Shown piece after piece: positions 8,450 to 17,069 of a DNA stretch of 64,000 bases; position 1 is the first letter of the stretch, and each line of letters starts with the position of its first letter. Under the pieces are notes generated by a model that was not told the origin of the DNA, did not search any database, and worked only from the letters and a program-made list of their open reading frames with translations. The translations under genes were made by a program, and so were the position numbers. The DNA lies in the NCBI RefSeq assembly GCF_024628865.1, contig NZ_CP102384.1:3297001-3361000 (forward strand), read 5' to 3'. Source of the stretch: Sphingopyxis sp. DBS4 (GTDB lineage: Bacteria > Pseudomonadota > Alphaproteobacteria > Sphingomonadales > Sphingomonadaceae).

Positions 8450-9514
8450 ATGCAGTTTCTCGACGACAGCCTGCTTCCCGAAACGCAGGACAAATTGGTC
8501 ATTACCGTCGCGCCCTATGGCCCCGAATGGCACCCCGACGACTTCCCCGAGGATATTCCGCTCACCATGGAAGAGCATATCCAGAAGGCGGTCGACTGTT
8601 ACAACGCCGGCGCGACGGTACTCCACCTCCACGTCCGCGAAGAGGATGGTTCGGGGTGCAAGCGCCTGTCGAAGTTCAACGAGCTGATCGCCGGGGTGCG
8701 CGAGCGGGTGCCCGACATGATCATCCAGGTCGGCGGCTCGATCTCCTTCGCGCCCGAAAGCGAGGAGGAAGGCGCCGAGGCGAAATGGCTGTCGGACGAG
8801 GTCCGCCACATGCTCGCCGACCTCAAGCCCGCGCCCGACCAGGTGACGATCGCGGTCAACACGACCCAGATGAACATCATGGATCTGATGACCGACGAGG
8901 AATATGGCCAGACCTCGCTCGCCAATCCCGCGCTGTATCAGGCCTATCGCGAGATGGTGGTGCCCGCGGGGCCGCAATGGGTCGAGGAGCATCTCCGCCG
9001 GCTGACCGCGGCCGGCATCCAGCCGCATTTCCAGCTCACCTGCATGCCCGACATGGAAACGGTCGAGCGGCTCGTGCGCCGCGGGCTTTACAAGGGGCCG
9101 CTCAACCTGACCTGGGTCGGCATCGGCGGCGGCTTCGACGGGCCGAACCCCAATAATTTCATGGAATTCATCCGCCGCGCGCCCGACGGATCGACGGTGA
9201 CGCTCGAATCGCTGATGCGCCATGTCTTGCCGGTCAATGTCATGGCGATGTGCCTTGGCCAGCATGTCCGCTGCGGCATCGAGGACACGCTCTACGACCA
9301 GCACGGCAACAAGATGACCTCGGTCCAGGGAATCGAACAGATCGTGCGGATCGCCAGGGAACTCGGCCGCGAGGTCGCGACCGCGAAGGAAGCGCGCGAA
9401 ATCTACAAGATCGGCGTGCAATATAATTCGGTCGAGGAAACGCTCGCCAAGCTGGGCATGGCGCCCAACCGCCAGCCCGGCCAGCGCGCGCTGCCGCTGC
9501 GCTACGCGGCCTGA
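8450..9514 (+). CDS. Beta-keto acid cleavage enzyme (BKACE, DUF849)
   Basis: A 354-residue TIM-barrel protein. The zinc-binding HLH of the family is at residues 59-61 (TVLHLHVRE). BKACE enzymes condense a beta-keto acid with acetyl-CoA and split it to acetoacetate and a new CoA ester; the founding case is 3-keto-5-aminohexanoate cleavage in lysine fermentation, but the family has many substrates. GGAGAGAGAAG lies directly before the ATG. Its place in the operon suggests that the dioxygenase and reductase produce a beta-keto acid. Specificity cannot be read from the sequence by eye. Confidence 0.88.
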   Translation: MQFLDDSLLPETQDKLVITVAPYGPEWHPDDFPEDIPLTMEEHIQKAVDCYNAGATVLHLHVREEDGSGCKRLSKFNELIAGVRERVPDMIIQVGGSISFAPESEEEGAEAKWLSDEVRHMLADLKPAPDQVTIAVNTTQMNIMDLMTDEEYGQTSLANPALYQAYREMVVPAGPQWVEEHLRRLTAAGIQPHFQLTCMPDMETVERLVRRGLYKGPLNLTWVGIGGGFDGPNPNNFMEFIRRAPDGSTVTLESLMRHVLPVNVMAMCLGQHVRCGIEDTLYDQHGNKMTSVQGIEQIVRIARELGREVATAKEAREIYKIGVQYNSVEETLAKLGMAPNRQPGQRALPLRYAA

Positions 9515-9529
9515 GGCGGGAGCGCGGCA

Positions 9530-10114
9530 ATGGCTTTCGGCGGCGAGACGACGATCCTCTTCGTTCCCGGCCTTCGGGATCATGTCGAGGATCATTGGCA
9601 GACCCATGCGGCGCAGGCGATCCCCGGCGCGGCGACGGTCGCGCCGCTCGCCGCCGACCGCCTCAGCCGCGCGGGGCAAGTGGCGGGGCTCGACGCCGCG
9701 CTCCGCGCCATCGACGGCGAGGTCGTGATCGTCGCGCATAGCGCCGGGTGCCTGACGACGGTGCATTGGGCGCTCGCGCCGACGCGCACGATCCGCGCGG
9801 CGCTGCTCGTCACGCCCGCCGATATCGAGACCCCGTTGCCTGCGGGCTATCCCGAGCCGGCGGCGTTGAAGGCCGGCGGCTGGCTGCCGATCCCCAAGAA
9901 GCCCCTGCCCTTTCCGGCGATGGTCGTCGCGAGCCGCAACGATCCGCTCGCCGCCTTCGATCGCGTCGCGGGCTTCGCTGATGCGTGGGGCGCGGCGCTG
10001 CACGACGCGGGCGATGTCGGCCACCTCAATCCGGCGGCGGGCTATGGCCCGTGGCCCGCATTGACCGGGATGCTGGGTCGCCTCGCCGATCACGCCCGGA
10101 GCGCGGCGCTGTGA
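9530..10114 (+). CDS. RBBP9/YdeN-type serine hydrolase
   Basis: A 194-residue small alpha/beta-hydrolase. The nucleophile motif AHSAG is at residues 69-73 with Ser71; NDPLAAF and GHLN near the C-terminus supply the likely Asp and His. The RBBP9/YdeN family contains small esterases of mostly unknown substrate. It starts 15 bases after the BKACE stop, and its TGA overlaps the next gene's GTG (GTGA), so the two are translationally coupled. In this operon it could hydrolyse an ester or thioester intermediate. Confidence 0.82.
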   Translation: MAFGGETTILFVPGLRDHVEDHWQTHAAQAIPGAATVAPLAADRLSRAGQVAGLDAALRAIDGEVVIVAHSAGCLTTVHWALAPTRTIRAALLVTPADIETPLPAGYPEPAALKAGGWLPIPKKPLPFPAMVVASRNDPLAAFDRVAGFADAWGAALHDAGDVGHLNPAAGYGPWPALTGMLGRLADHARSAAL

Positions 10115-10491
10115 GCGCGACCCCGGTCAGCGACGCGATGCGCGCGGGTGGCCAGTGGAACGCCGCGTGGGACGAGATGGCGGCGCTCGACCCCGAGTGG
10201 CTCGAAACCTTTCTCGCCGCGGGCACCTTGCCGCTGCGGCGCGGGGTGCTCGATCCCAAGATTTACGAGTTTCTGGCGATCGCGGTCGATGCTTCCTGCA
10301 CCCACATGTATGCGCCGGGCACAAGGCGCCACATCGCCGCCGCGCTCGACAAGGGCGCGACGCCCGAGGAAGTGATGGCGGTGCTGGAGGCGGTCGCGGT
10401 GCTCGGCCTCCATTCGGTGGCACTCGGCGCGCCGATGCTGGTCGAGGAAATGCAAGCGCGCGGCCTGACGGTCGGCGGCGGAGCGGACTGA
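10111..10491 (+). CDS. Carboxymuconolactone decarboxylase-like protein
   Basis: From the GTG at 10111, which overlaps the preceding stop, this is 126 residues. Residues 50-115 form the all-alpha CMD/AhpD-type core, with Cys63-X-His65 (ASCTHMY) where AhpD relatives have CXXC. Family members include 4-carboxymuconolactone decarboxylase and AhpD-like redox proteins; the single Cys argues against AhpD-type disulfide chemistry. Function here is unknown, though the coupled start shows it belongs to the operon. Confidence 0.8.
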   Translation: MSATPVSDAMRAGGQWNAAWDEMAALDPEWLETFLAAGTLPLRRGVLDPKIYEFLAIAVDASCTHMYAPGTRRHIAAALDKGATPEEVMAVLEAVAVLGLHSVALGAPMLVEEMQARGLTVGGGAD

Positions 10492-10536
10492 CATGCGCCC
10501 GCCCGCCCATCCTCGACGCAAGCAAGGGAGGCGGCA

Positions 10537-11820
10537 ATGGCGGTAATGGCACCGGCAACGAGCCCCGGCATCGCGGCGAACGGCCCGCGCGACACGACCT
10601 TCTATGGCTGGATCGTCTTTGCGCTGAGCTTCGGACTCCTCATTTCCGATTATATGGCGCGGCAGGTGCTGAACGCGGTCTTCCCGTTGCTCAAGGCCGA
10701 ATGGGCGCTGAGCGACGCGAAGCTTGGGCTCTTGTCGGGGGTCGTCGCGCTGATGGTCGGCTGCCTGACCTTTCCGCTGTCGCTCGCCGCCGATCGCTGG
10801 GGCCGGGTCCGCAGCCTTGCGCTGATGGCGGCGCTGTGGAGCTTCGCCACGCTGTTCTGCGCGATCGCCGCCAGCTATTCGCAGATGCTGATCGGCCGGG
10901 TGATGGTCGGGGTCGGCGAGGCCGCCTATGGCAGCGTCGGCATCGCGGTGGTGATCAGCGTCTTTCCGCAGCGGCTGCGCGCGACGCTGTCGGCGGCCTT
11001 CATGGCTGGCGGGCTGTTCGGGCAGGTGCTCGGCGTCGCGATCGGCGGAGAGATTGCCGCGAGCTTCGGCTGGCGCACCGCCTTTGCCGTCATCGGCATC
11101 GGAGGGCTGGCGCTCGCGATCCTCTATCCGATCGTCGTGCGCGAAAAGCGGATCGCCGCGATTGCCGGGCCCATGGAAACACGGTCGCAATCGAACGCGC
11201 CGCTGCGCGCGCTGTTCGCGAACCGCAGCGTACGGCTCGCCTACCTCGCGAGCGGGGTCCAGCTTTTCGCCGCGGGCGCCCTGCCCGCCTGGCTGCCGAG
11301 CTATTTCAACCGTTACTATGCGATGCCGGTCGATGCGGCGGGGCGGATGGCGGCGATCTTCCTGCTGATCTGCGGCTGCGGCATGGTGCTGTGCGGCATC
11401 GCGAGCGATCGCGCGGCGCAGGGCCGACCCGACCGCAAGATATTGCTCGCATCGGGCTATGGCTTCGGCAGCGCGGTCGCGCTCAGCCTCGCGCTGCTGT
11501 TGCCGCCGGGGCTGCCGCAACTCGTCCTGCTCGGCATCGCGATGTTCCTCGTCGCCGGGACGACCGGACCGGCGGGCGCGATGGTCGCCAACCTGACCCC
11601 CGCCGCGCTCCATGGCTCGGCCTTTGCGACGCTGACCCTCGCGCACAATCTGCTCGGGCTCGCGCCGGGGCCGATCGCGACCGGGCGCATCGCCGATGCG
11701 GTCGGGCTGCTCGACGCGCTGCGCGTCCTGCCCGCCGCCGCCGTCATCGCCGCGCTGCTCTTTCTCGCGGCGCGGCGAAGCTATCTCGCCGACCTCGCAG
11801 CCGTCGCGCGGCAATCCTAG
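10537..11820 (+). CDS. MFS transporter
   Basis: A 427-residue major facilitator protein with about 12 hydrophobic segments and the loop 2-3 motif as DRWGRVRS (near residues 87-94), a variant of GXXXDRXGRR. AGGGAGGCGGCA precedes the ATG. It is the last gene of the operon and probably carries the substrate, once in the periplasm, across the inner membrane; the TonB receptor that follows would handle the outer membrane. Anion:cation symporters of aromatic or organic acids look similar, but the substrate cannot be assigned. Confidence 0.88.
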   Translation: MAVMAPATSPGIAANGPRDTTFYGWIVFALSFGLLISDYMARQVLNAVFPLLKAEWALSDAKLGLLSGVVALMVGCLTFPLSLAADRWGRVRSLALMAALWSFATLFCAIAASYSQMLIGRVMVGVGEAAYGSVGIAVVISVFPQRLRATLSAAFMAGGLFGQVLGVAIGGEIAASFGWRTAFAVIGIGGLALAILYPIVVREKRIAAIAGPMETRSQSNAPLRALFANRSVRLAYLASGVQLFAAGALPAWLPSYFNRYYAMPVDAAGRMAAIFLLICGCGMVLCGIASDRAAQGRPDRKILLASGYGFGSAVALSLALLLPPGLPQLVLLGIAMFLVAGTTGPAGAMVANLTPAALHGSAFATLTLAHNLLGLAPGPIATGRIADAVGLLDALRVLPAAAVIAALLFLAARRSYLADLAAVARQS

Positions 11821-11924
11821 GACACTCCGTCACGACGTCTACCGCCGCGCGCCGCTGCTCCCGGCGGCGCGCCTCGCCGTCGCGCGCGCCGTCGCGCCAG
11901 CGTGGCGTGCATTGCAAAAATCCT

Positions 11925-11940
11925 GTCGTGAAATGTGAAA
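11925..11940. promoter_or_regulatory. Putative AraC operator, copy 2
   Basis: gtcgtgaaatgtgaaa, about 65 bases before the TonB receptor ATG, matches the motif at 6526-6541 in 14 of 16 positions, with more similarity upstream. The rest of the gap 11821-12005 is GC-rich and shows nothing else I can name. Confidence 0.55.
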
Positions 11941-12005
11941 TATCGCCCTGAGCGCCTCGATAGCCTCCGGCCAAACACAATGACGAATCACCTTGGGAGG
12001 GACGT

Positions 12006-14363
12006 ATGAAGACGATTGCCTACACCAGCCTTGCCGCGTTCGCCGCCGCGCTCGCGGCCACGCCCGCCGCCGCGCAGGACGCCAAATCCGCCGATGCCGC
12101 CGGCACCGACATGGGCGACGCGATCGTCGTCACGGCGCAGAAGCGCGCCGAGAATATCCAGGACGTGCCGATCTCGATCGCCGCGGTCAGCGGCGAGGCG
12201 ATGGAAAGCGCCAACATCCTGACCGTCATGGACCTTGGCCGCGTCGCGACCAATTTCCAGACGGTGCGCTCGTCGAACACCGGCTCGACGCGTATCGGCA
12301 TCCGCGGCGTCGGCAGCCTCGCCAACACCCTGATCGAGCCGAGCGTCGCGGTGTTCGTCGACGGCGTCTATGTCCCGCGCTCGGGCTCGATCCTCGGCGC
12401 CTTCCTCGACATCGACGGGGTCGAGGTTCTGCGCGGGCCGCAGGGCACCCTGTTCGGCCGCAACGCCAGCGTCGGCGCGCTGTCGATCCGCAGCGCGCTG
12501 CCCGAGGACGAGTTTTCGGGCGAGGTGTCGGCCGAGGCCGGCTCGTTCGACCGCTATAAATTGTCGGGTCACGTCAACGTACCGCTGGGCGAAAATGTCT
12601 CGGCGCGCATCGCGGCGATGGGGCAATGGTATGACGGGCCGTGGAAGAACCGCTATGACGGCAAGACCTATGGCGGCTCCGACGACGTTGCGGTGCGTGG
12701 CACGGTGAAGGCCGAGTTCGGCAATCTCGAATGGATCGTGCGGGGCGATTATACGCGGCTCGACGGCGACGGCGTCGTCAATTTCGATTTCGACCCCGCC
12801 TCGATCGCGCCGGCCCGCCTCGCTTTCCTGCAAGCGGCGTTCAGCGGCGGACCCGACACCAATCTGAACGACCGGGTGATGAACCAGTCGGTCGCCTCGG
12901 GCCTGCTCGACAAGAATTGGGGGGTGTCGAGCACCGCCTCGCTCGAGATCGGCGGCGGATCGACGCTGCGCCTGATCAACAGCTATCGCAAATGGACGAA
13001 CGACCAACTCGACGGCGACATCATCTTCCTGCCCGTTCCGCTCGCGACGCGGCGCAGCCTGTTCGATTCGGGAAGCTGGAATCACGAACTGCAATTCATC
13101 TCGCCCGAACGCGAATGGCTGAACGGCCATTTCGACATGGTCGCGGGCGTCTATTATTTTCAGGAGAAGTTCGCGCTCGGCGAGCAGCTCAACATGGACT
13201 CGCAGTTCTGCAACGTCCTTGTCCCCGCGGGACCGGGGCGCACCGCCTGCACCGCCTATTACGCGAGCACCGGCGGCGTTGCGGCGACCGACCAGGACGT
13301 GTTCCAGAAGGTCCGCAGCATCGCCGCCTATGCGCAGGGCAATATCTATCTGTCCGACGCGCTGACGCTGACGCTCGGCGGGCGCTGGACCAACGACCGC
13401 AAGCGGGGGAGCTATTCGCAGCTATCGAGCCCCTTCACCCAGACGATCCGCGCACCCGAGGTGCTGACCTATCCGGGTCTGTCGGAGAGCCGCTTCACCT
13501 ATCGGATCAGCCTCAACTACAAGCCCGCCGATGACGTGATGCTGTTTGCGACCCATTCGACCGGTTACAAGTCGGGCGGCTATAATTCGGGCGGCGGGGT
13601 GCCGGCCCTCTCGACCTTCGACCCGCAGGGCAATCTGATCTCGACCAAGCGGGTCTTCGATCGCGAGACGGTCAAGAATTACGAGTTCGGCGCCAAGACG
13701 AGCTGGCTGGATCGCGCACTGACTGCGAACATCACTTTCTTCCGCATGGACATCGCGGGCTTTCAGGACCGCGCCTTCGACGGCGTCAGCTTCGTCGTCC
13801 GCAACGCCGGCAACCTCCGCCAGCAGGGCTTCGAACTCGACCTGAGGCTCGCACCGACGAACCGCTTCTCGCTTTCGGGCTCGCTTGCCTATCTCGATTC
13901 GGAATTCACCGATTTTGCCAACGCATCGGGCCTGCCGGGGCTGGGCGGGACGCAGGATCTGACCGGCAAGCCGAACAGCTTCTCGCCCGCCTGGTCGGGC
14001 AATGTCGGGGTCGACTGGAACGGGGATGTCGGATCGAGCGGATGGACGTGGGCGGCGAACGCCAACGTCTCCTTCGTATCCGACCAATATGTCGGCACGG
14101 TCAACGACGCCAACCCGCAGTCGATCGCCGACGGCTATGCGCTGCTCGGCGCGCGGCTGACGCTGAGCGGCCCCGACGACCGCTGGTCGCTCGCGATCTT
14201 CGGCAGCAACCTTACCAACACCCATTATCGGCCGCTTGCGGTCTATCAGCCGCTGGGAGCGGCTCTGGGCCTCAACAACGGGGCTTTTCCGGGAAGCACC
14301 GCCAACCGCATTCTCGCCAACGAGCCGCGCACCTATGGCGTGTCGGCCAGCGTTCGGTTTTAG
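12006..14363 (+). CDS. TonB-dependent receptor (linked to catabolic operon)
   Basis: A 785-residue outer-membrane receptor. Residues 1-23 are a signal peptide ending AAAQ. The plug starts IVVTAQKRAENIQDVP and contains RGPQGTLFGRNA, typical of the large sphingomonad receptor class; the C-terminus ends SASVRF with the terminal Phe needed for barrel assembly. GGGAGGGACGT precedes the ATG. It follows the MFS gene on the same strand after 185 bases and has a copy of the putative AraC operator in front, so it probably imports the operon's substrate. Siderophore uptake is less likely given this context. Confidence 0.9.
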   Translation: MKTIAYTSLAAFAAALAATPAAAQDAKSADAAGTDMGDAIVVTAQKRAENIQDVPISIAAVSGEAMESANILTVMDLGRVATNFQTVRSSNTGSTRIGIRGVGSLANTLIEPSVAVFVDGVYVPRSGSILGAFLDIDGVEVLRGPQGTLFGRNASVGALSIRSALPEDEFSGEVSAEAGSFDRYKLSGHVNVPLGENVSARIAAMGQWYDGPWKNRYDGKTYGGSDDVAVRGTVKAEFGNLEWIVRGDYTRLDGDGVVNFDFDPASIAPARLAFLQAAFSGGPDTNLNDRVMNQSVASGLLDKNWGVSSTASLEIGGGSTLRLINSYRKWTNDQLDGDIIFLPVPLATRRSLFDSGSWNHELQFISPEREWLNGHFDMVAGVYYFQEKFALGEQLNMDSQFCNVLVPAGPGRTACTAYYASTGGVAATDQDVFQKVRSIAAYAQGNIYLSDALTLTLGGRWTNDRKRGSYSQLSSPFTQTIRAPEVLTYPGLSESRFTYRISLNYKPADDVMLFATHSTGYKSGGYNSGGGVPALSTFDPQGNLISTKRVFDRETVKNYEFGAKTSWLDRALTANITFFRMDIAGFQDRAFDGVSFVVRNAGNLRQQGFELDLRLAPTNRFSLSGSLAYLDSEFTDFANASGLPGLGGTQDLTGKPNSFSPAWSGNVGVDWNGDVGSSGWTWAANANVSFVSDQYVGTVNDANPQSIADGYALLGARLTLSGPDDRWSLAIFGSNLTNTHYRPLAVYQPLGAALGLNNGAFPGSTANRILANEPRTYGVSASVRF

Positions 14364-14417
14364 GGTCGAAACCCTAATCTACGCCGCCTGCCCCCGCGAA
14401 GGCGGGGGCAGGCGGCG
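14362..14417. terminator. Bidirectional terminator hairpins between convergent receptors
   Basis: Two hairpins occupy the gap: AGGGT-CGAA-ACCCT just after the TonB receptor stop, and a perfect 16-bp stem (14382-14397 with 14402-14417) around GAAG. The second is also a member of the ccccgcgaaggcgggg palindrome family found elsewhere in the window. There is no clear T-run. Confidence 0.65.
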
Positions 14418-14419
14418 CG

Positions 14420-17047
14420 CTAGAAATTCACGCGAAAGCGCAGGCCATAGCTGCGGGCATCGTTCAGGAACCGGATGTTCAGCGACGAGCCCACCAGCGC
14501 CTTTTGCGAAACTTCCTCGTTCAGGAAGTTGCTCGCCCAGGCCTCGATCCGGAAATTGTCGATCGTATAGCCGATGCCGAGATTGAGCGTCGCATAGCCC
14601 TTCTGCCGGTCCGGGAAGCCCGCCGCGAAAGCGCTTTGGCGCGTCCCGTCGAGGAAGACGATATCGGCCTCGTTGAACTGGCTGAGATAATAGGACGAGC
14701 GATAGTTGAGCAGCGCCTGCCAGTCGAGACGGCCCGGCCCCGCATCGAACCATTGCGAGAGCCGCGCGGTGATGTTCATTTTCGATGCGAGCGGCAGCCG
14801 GTTGCCGACGAGGCTGATCAGCGGCGAATTGCCGCCGGCGCCGAAATCCTGCGCGCGCGCGTCGGCCACGGTGCCGCGAGTGATCTTCGTATCGAGATAG
14901 GCGGCGTTGATATCGAGTCCGAAATGGCCCGGCAGCTTGAAGCGCATCTCGGCTTCGGCACCATAGATGCGCGAGGCGCCGATGTTGCGGTTGACGAGCG
15001 AATAGCCGTTGCAGACCGGCGGGTTCTGCGTGCTGTCGAGGTTGATGCAGGTCAGATCCTGAAAGACCTGGTTGGTGTAGTCGTAATAGAATCCGGTCAG
15101 GTTGAACACCGCGCGGCGGCCGAAGAAATCGAAGCTGTTGCGGCTGCCGATTTCATAGACGAGCAGCTTTTCCGGGCTGAAGGTCTCGGGGATCGGCGAT
15201 CCGTTGAAGCTGTCGTTGAAGCCCCCCGACTTGTGGCCGGTCGAGACCTTCGCATAGAGCATGTGGTCATCACTCAGGTCATATTCGAGCCCGACGCGCC
15301 AGTCGACGAAGTCGAACTTCGAGCTGCCGGTCTGCTGGCCGGGGATCGTCAGATTGGCGTAGCTGAAGCCGCCGTTGGTGTTCGACGGGTTGAGCGCCGG
15401 GCAGTTGACGAACCCGTTGTCGATATCGGGCCGGTCGGTACAGGTGCCGTTGGGATTGGTGCCGTTGGCGATCGCCCCGATCTGATCGATCAGCGTGTCG
15501 CGCAGGCCCGGCGTCTTGATCCCTTCGATCAGGAATTGCGCCATGCCCTGCGGCGTCGTGATGTTGCTGACGTCGAAATTGGGCCGGTCGAGCAAGGCGG
15601 GACGGAAGCCTTCGGTGCCGACGCGCGTCGCAAAGCAGCAGGCATAATCCTCGCCGCCGAGAGTCAGCGCCCAGTTGCCGCCGATCCCGTACCGCGACTT
15701 CTTTTCCTTGGTATAGCGAATGCCGGCGAGAAAGCGCAGCCGGTCGGCGACGTCGTAGGTCCCGTCGGCATAGAAGGCATAGCTTTCGCCATTGACGTCG
15801 GGCATCGTGAATTCGGTCGCGGAATAGCAGCAATAGCCGCGGTCGGCGAGCGCGAGATAGCCGACGGCCTGGTCTTCCTTGAAGTAGAAAGCGCCGAGGT
15901 TCCAGCGCAGGCGCTGGTCGTCATTCGCGAACAGGCGCGCTTCATAGACCTGGCTCTTCGACTTGGTCTGCCAGAAATTGCCCGAATAATTGTCGTACTG
16001 GACCGCCGACAGATCGCGCCCGGGATAGTCGATCCCGTCGCTCGATGCGTTGACCTGATAGAAATCGACCGAGCGGTAGCTGCCGGTCAGTTCGGCGCCG
16101 AAACTGCCGAAATCATAGTTGATCTTGCCCTGGATGCCCCAGAGCTCATTCTCCATGTCGCCTTGCAGCCCGCGATAGACGACGTGTTTCAGATCGAGCT
16201 TGTCGGGCCGGAGGCCGCTTGCCACGACGGCGCTGAAAATATTCGCGCCGGGATAGCCGGTGCCGGTTTCCTTGCCGTAGTCGCCGACGATCGAGATGCT
16301 GAGCCGGTCGCTCGGTTCCCAGAGCAGCGACAGGCGGCCCGCATAATTTTCTTCGAGCCCCGCGGGCTTCAGCCCGCTTGCCGGCGCGCCGGTCGAGACG
16401 TTTTTGAAGCCATAGTCGCGGTTGATGTAATAACCCGCCGCGCGGATCGCGAAGGTGTCGCCCAGGGGAATATTGATCGCGCCCTCTGCGCCGTAGGACG
16501 AGCGGTTGGCGATCTCGGCCTGCGCATAGCCGCCGAATTCGCCGAGGCGAGGCTTTGCCGTGATGATATTGAGCGTCCCGGCGAGCGCGTTGCGCCCGTA
16601 GAGCGTGCCCTGCGGCCCCTTGTTCACCTCGACGCGGTCGAGGTCGTAGAACATGAGCCCGAGCCCGCGCGGACGCGGGATATAGGTGCCGTTGAGATGC
16701 GGCGCCGCGCCCGGATCGCCGAGTTCGGTATTGTTGGCCGAACCGACGCCGCGGATGAAGATTTCGACATTGCCTTCCTGATTGGCGATGCTGAGCCCCG
16801 GAACGGCGACCTGCAACTGGCGAAGCTCGGCGATGCCGTCCTGGCGCAGTTGATCGGCGTTCAGCGCCTGGACGACGCCCGAGACATCCTGCGAATTTTC
16901 CGCGCGGCGGTTCGCCGTCACGATGATCTGGTCGCGGTCCTCGCTTGCGCCCTCGCCCGTTCCGGCATCCTGCGCATAGGCCGGAACCGCCGCAGCCGTC
17001 GAAAGCAGCGCCAGAAGCGCAGTGCGCGTGAATTTACCCCTGTTCAT
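14420..17047 (-). CDS. TonB-dependent receptor (beta-glucan locus)
   Basis: From the ATG at 17047 (AGGGAGGATGAC upstream) the protein is 875 residues. A signal peptide ends AYAQ near residue 26. The plug shows IIVTANRRAENSQDVSGVV and GPQGTLYGRNALAG, and the chain ends FRVNF as a barrel protein should. It starts 22 bases after the stop of the GH3 glucosidase on the same strand, so the two form one operon. That pairing suggests uptake of oligosaccharides released from a beta-glucan. An upstream ATG at 17083 is in frame but lacks a ribosome site. Confidence 0.9.
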   Translation of the reverse strand: MNRGKFTRTALLALLSTAAAVPAYAQDAGTGEGASEDRDQIIVTANRRAENSQDVSGVVQALNADQLRQDGIAELRQLQVAVPGLSIANQEGNVEIFIRGVGSANNTELGDPGAAPHLNGTYIPRPRGLGLMFYDLDRVEVNKGPQGTLYGRNALAGTLNIITAKPRLGEFGGYAQAEIANRSSYGAEGAINIPLGDTFAIRAAGYYINRDYGFKNVSTGAPASGLKPAGLEENYAGRLSLLWEPSDRLSISIVGDYGKETGTGYPGANIFSAVVASGLRPDKLDLKHVVYRGLQGDMENELWGIQGKINYDFGSFGAELTGSYRSVDFYQVNASSDGIDYPGRDLSAVQYDNYSGNFWQTKSKSQVYEARLFANDDQRLRWNLGAFYFKEDQAVGYLALADRGYCCYSATEFTMPDVNGESYAFYADGTYDVADRLRFLAGIRYTKEKKSRYGIGGNWALTLGGEDYACCFATRVGTEGFRPALLDRPNFDVSNITTPQGMAQFLIEGIKTPGLRDTLIDQIGAIANGTNPNGTCTDRPDIDNGFVNCPALNPSNTNGGFSYANLTIPGQQTGSSKFDFVDWRVGLEYDLSDDHMLYAKVSTGHKSGGFNDSFNGSPIPETFSPEKLLVYEIGSRNSFDFFGRRAVFNLTGFYYDYTNQVFQDLTCINLDSTQNPPVCNGYSLVNRNIGASRIYGAEAEMRFKLPGHFGLDINAAYLDTKITRGTVADARAQDFGAGGNSPLISLVGNRLPLASKMNITARLSQWFDAGPGRLDWQALLNYRSSYYLSQFNEADIVFLDGTRQSAFAAGFPDRQKGYATLNLGIGYTIDNFRIEAWASNFLNEEVSQKALVGSSLNIRFLNDARSYGLRFRVNF

Positions 17048-17069
17048 GTCATCCTCCCTGTTCCGACTC

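Noticed and set aside
10155..11951. Plus-strand open frame of 598 codons over the CMD and MFS genes
   Set aside because: Out-of-frame shadow rich in Arg; the MFS and CMD proteins explain the region.
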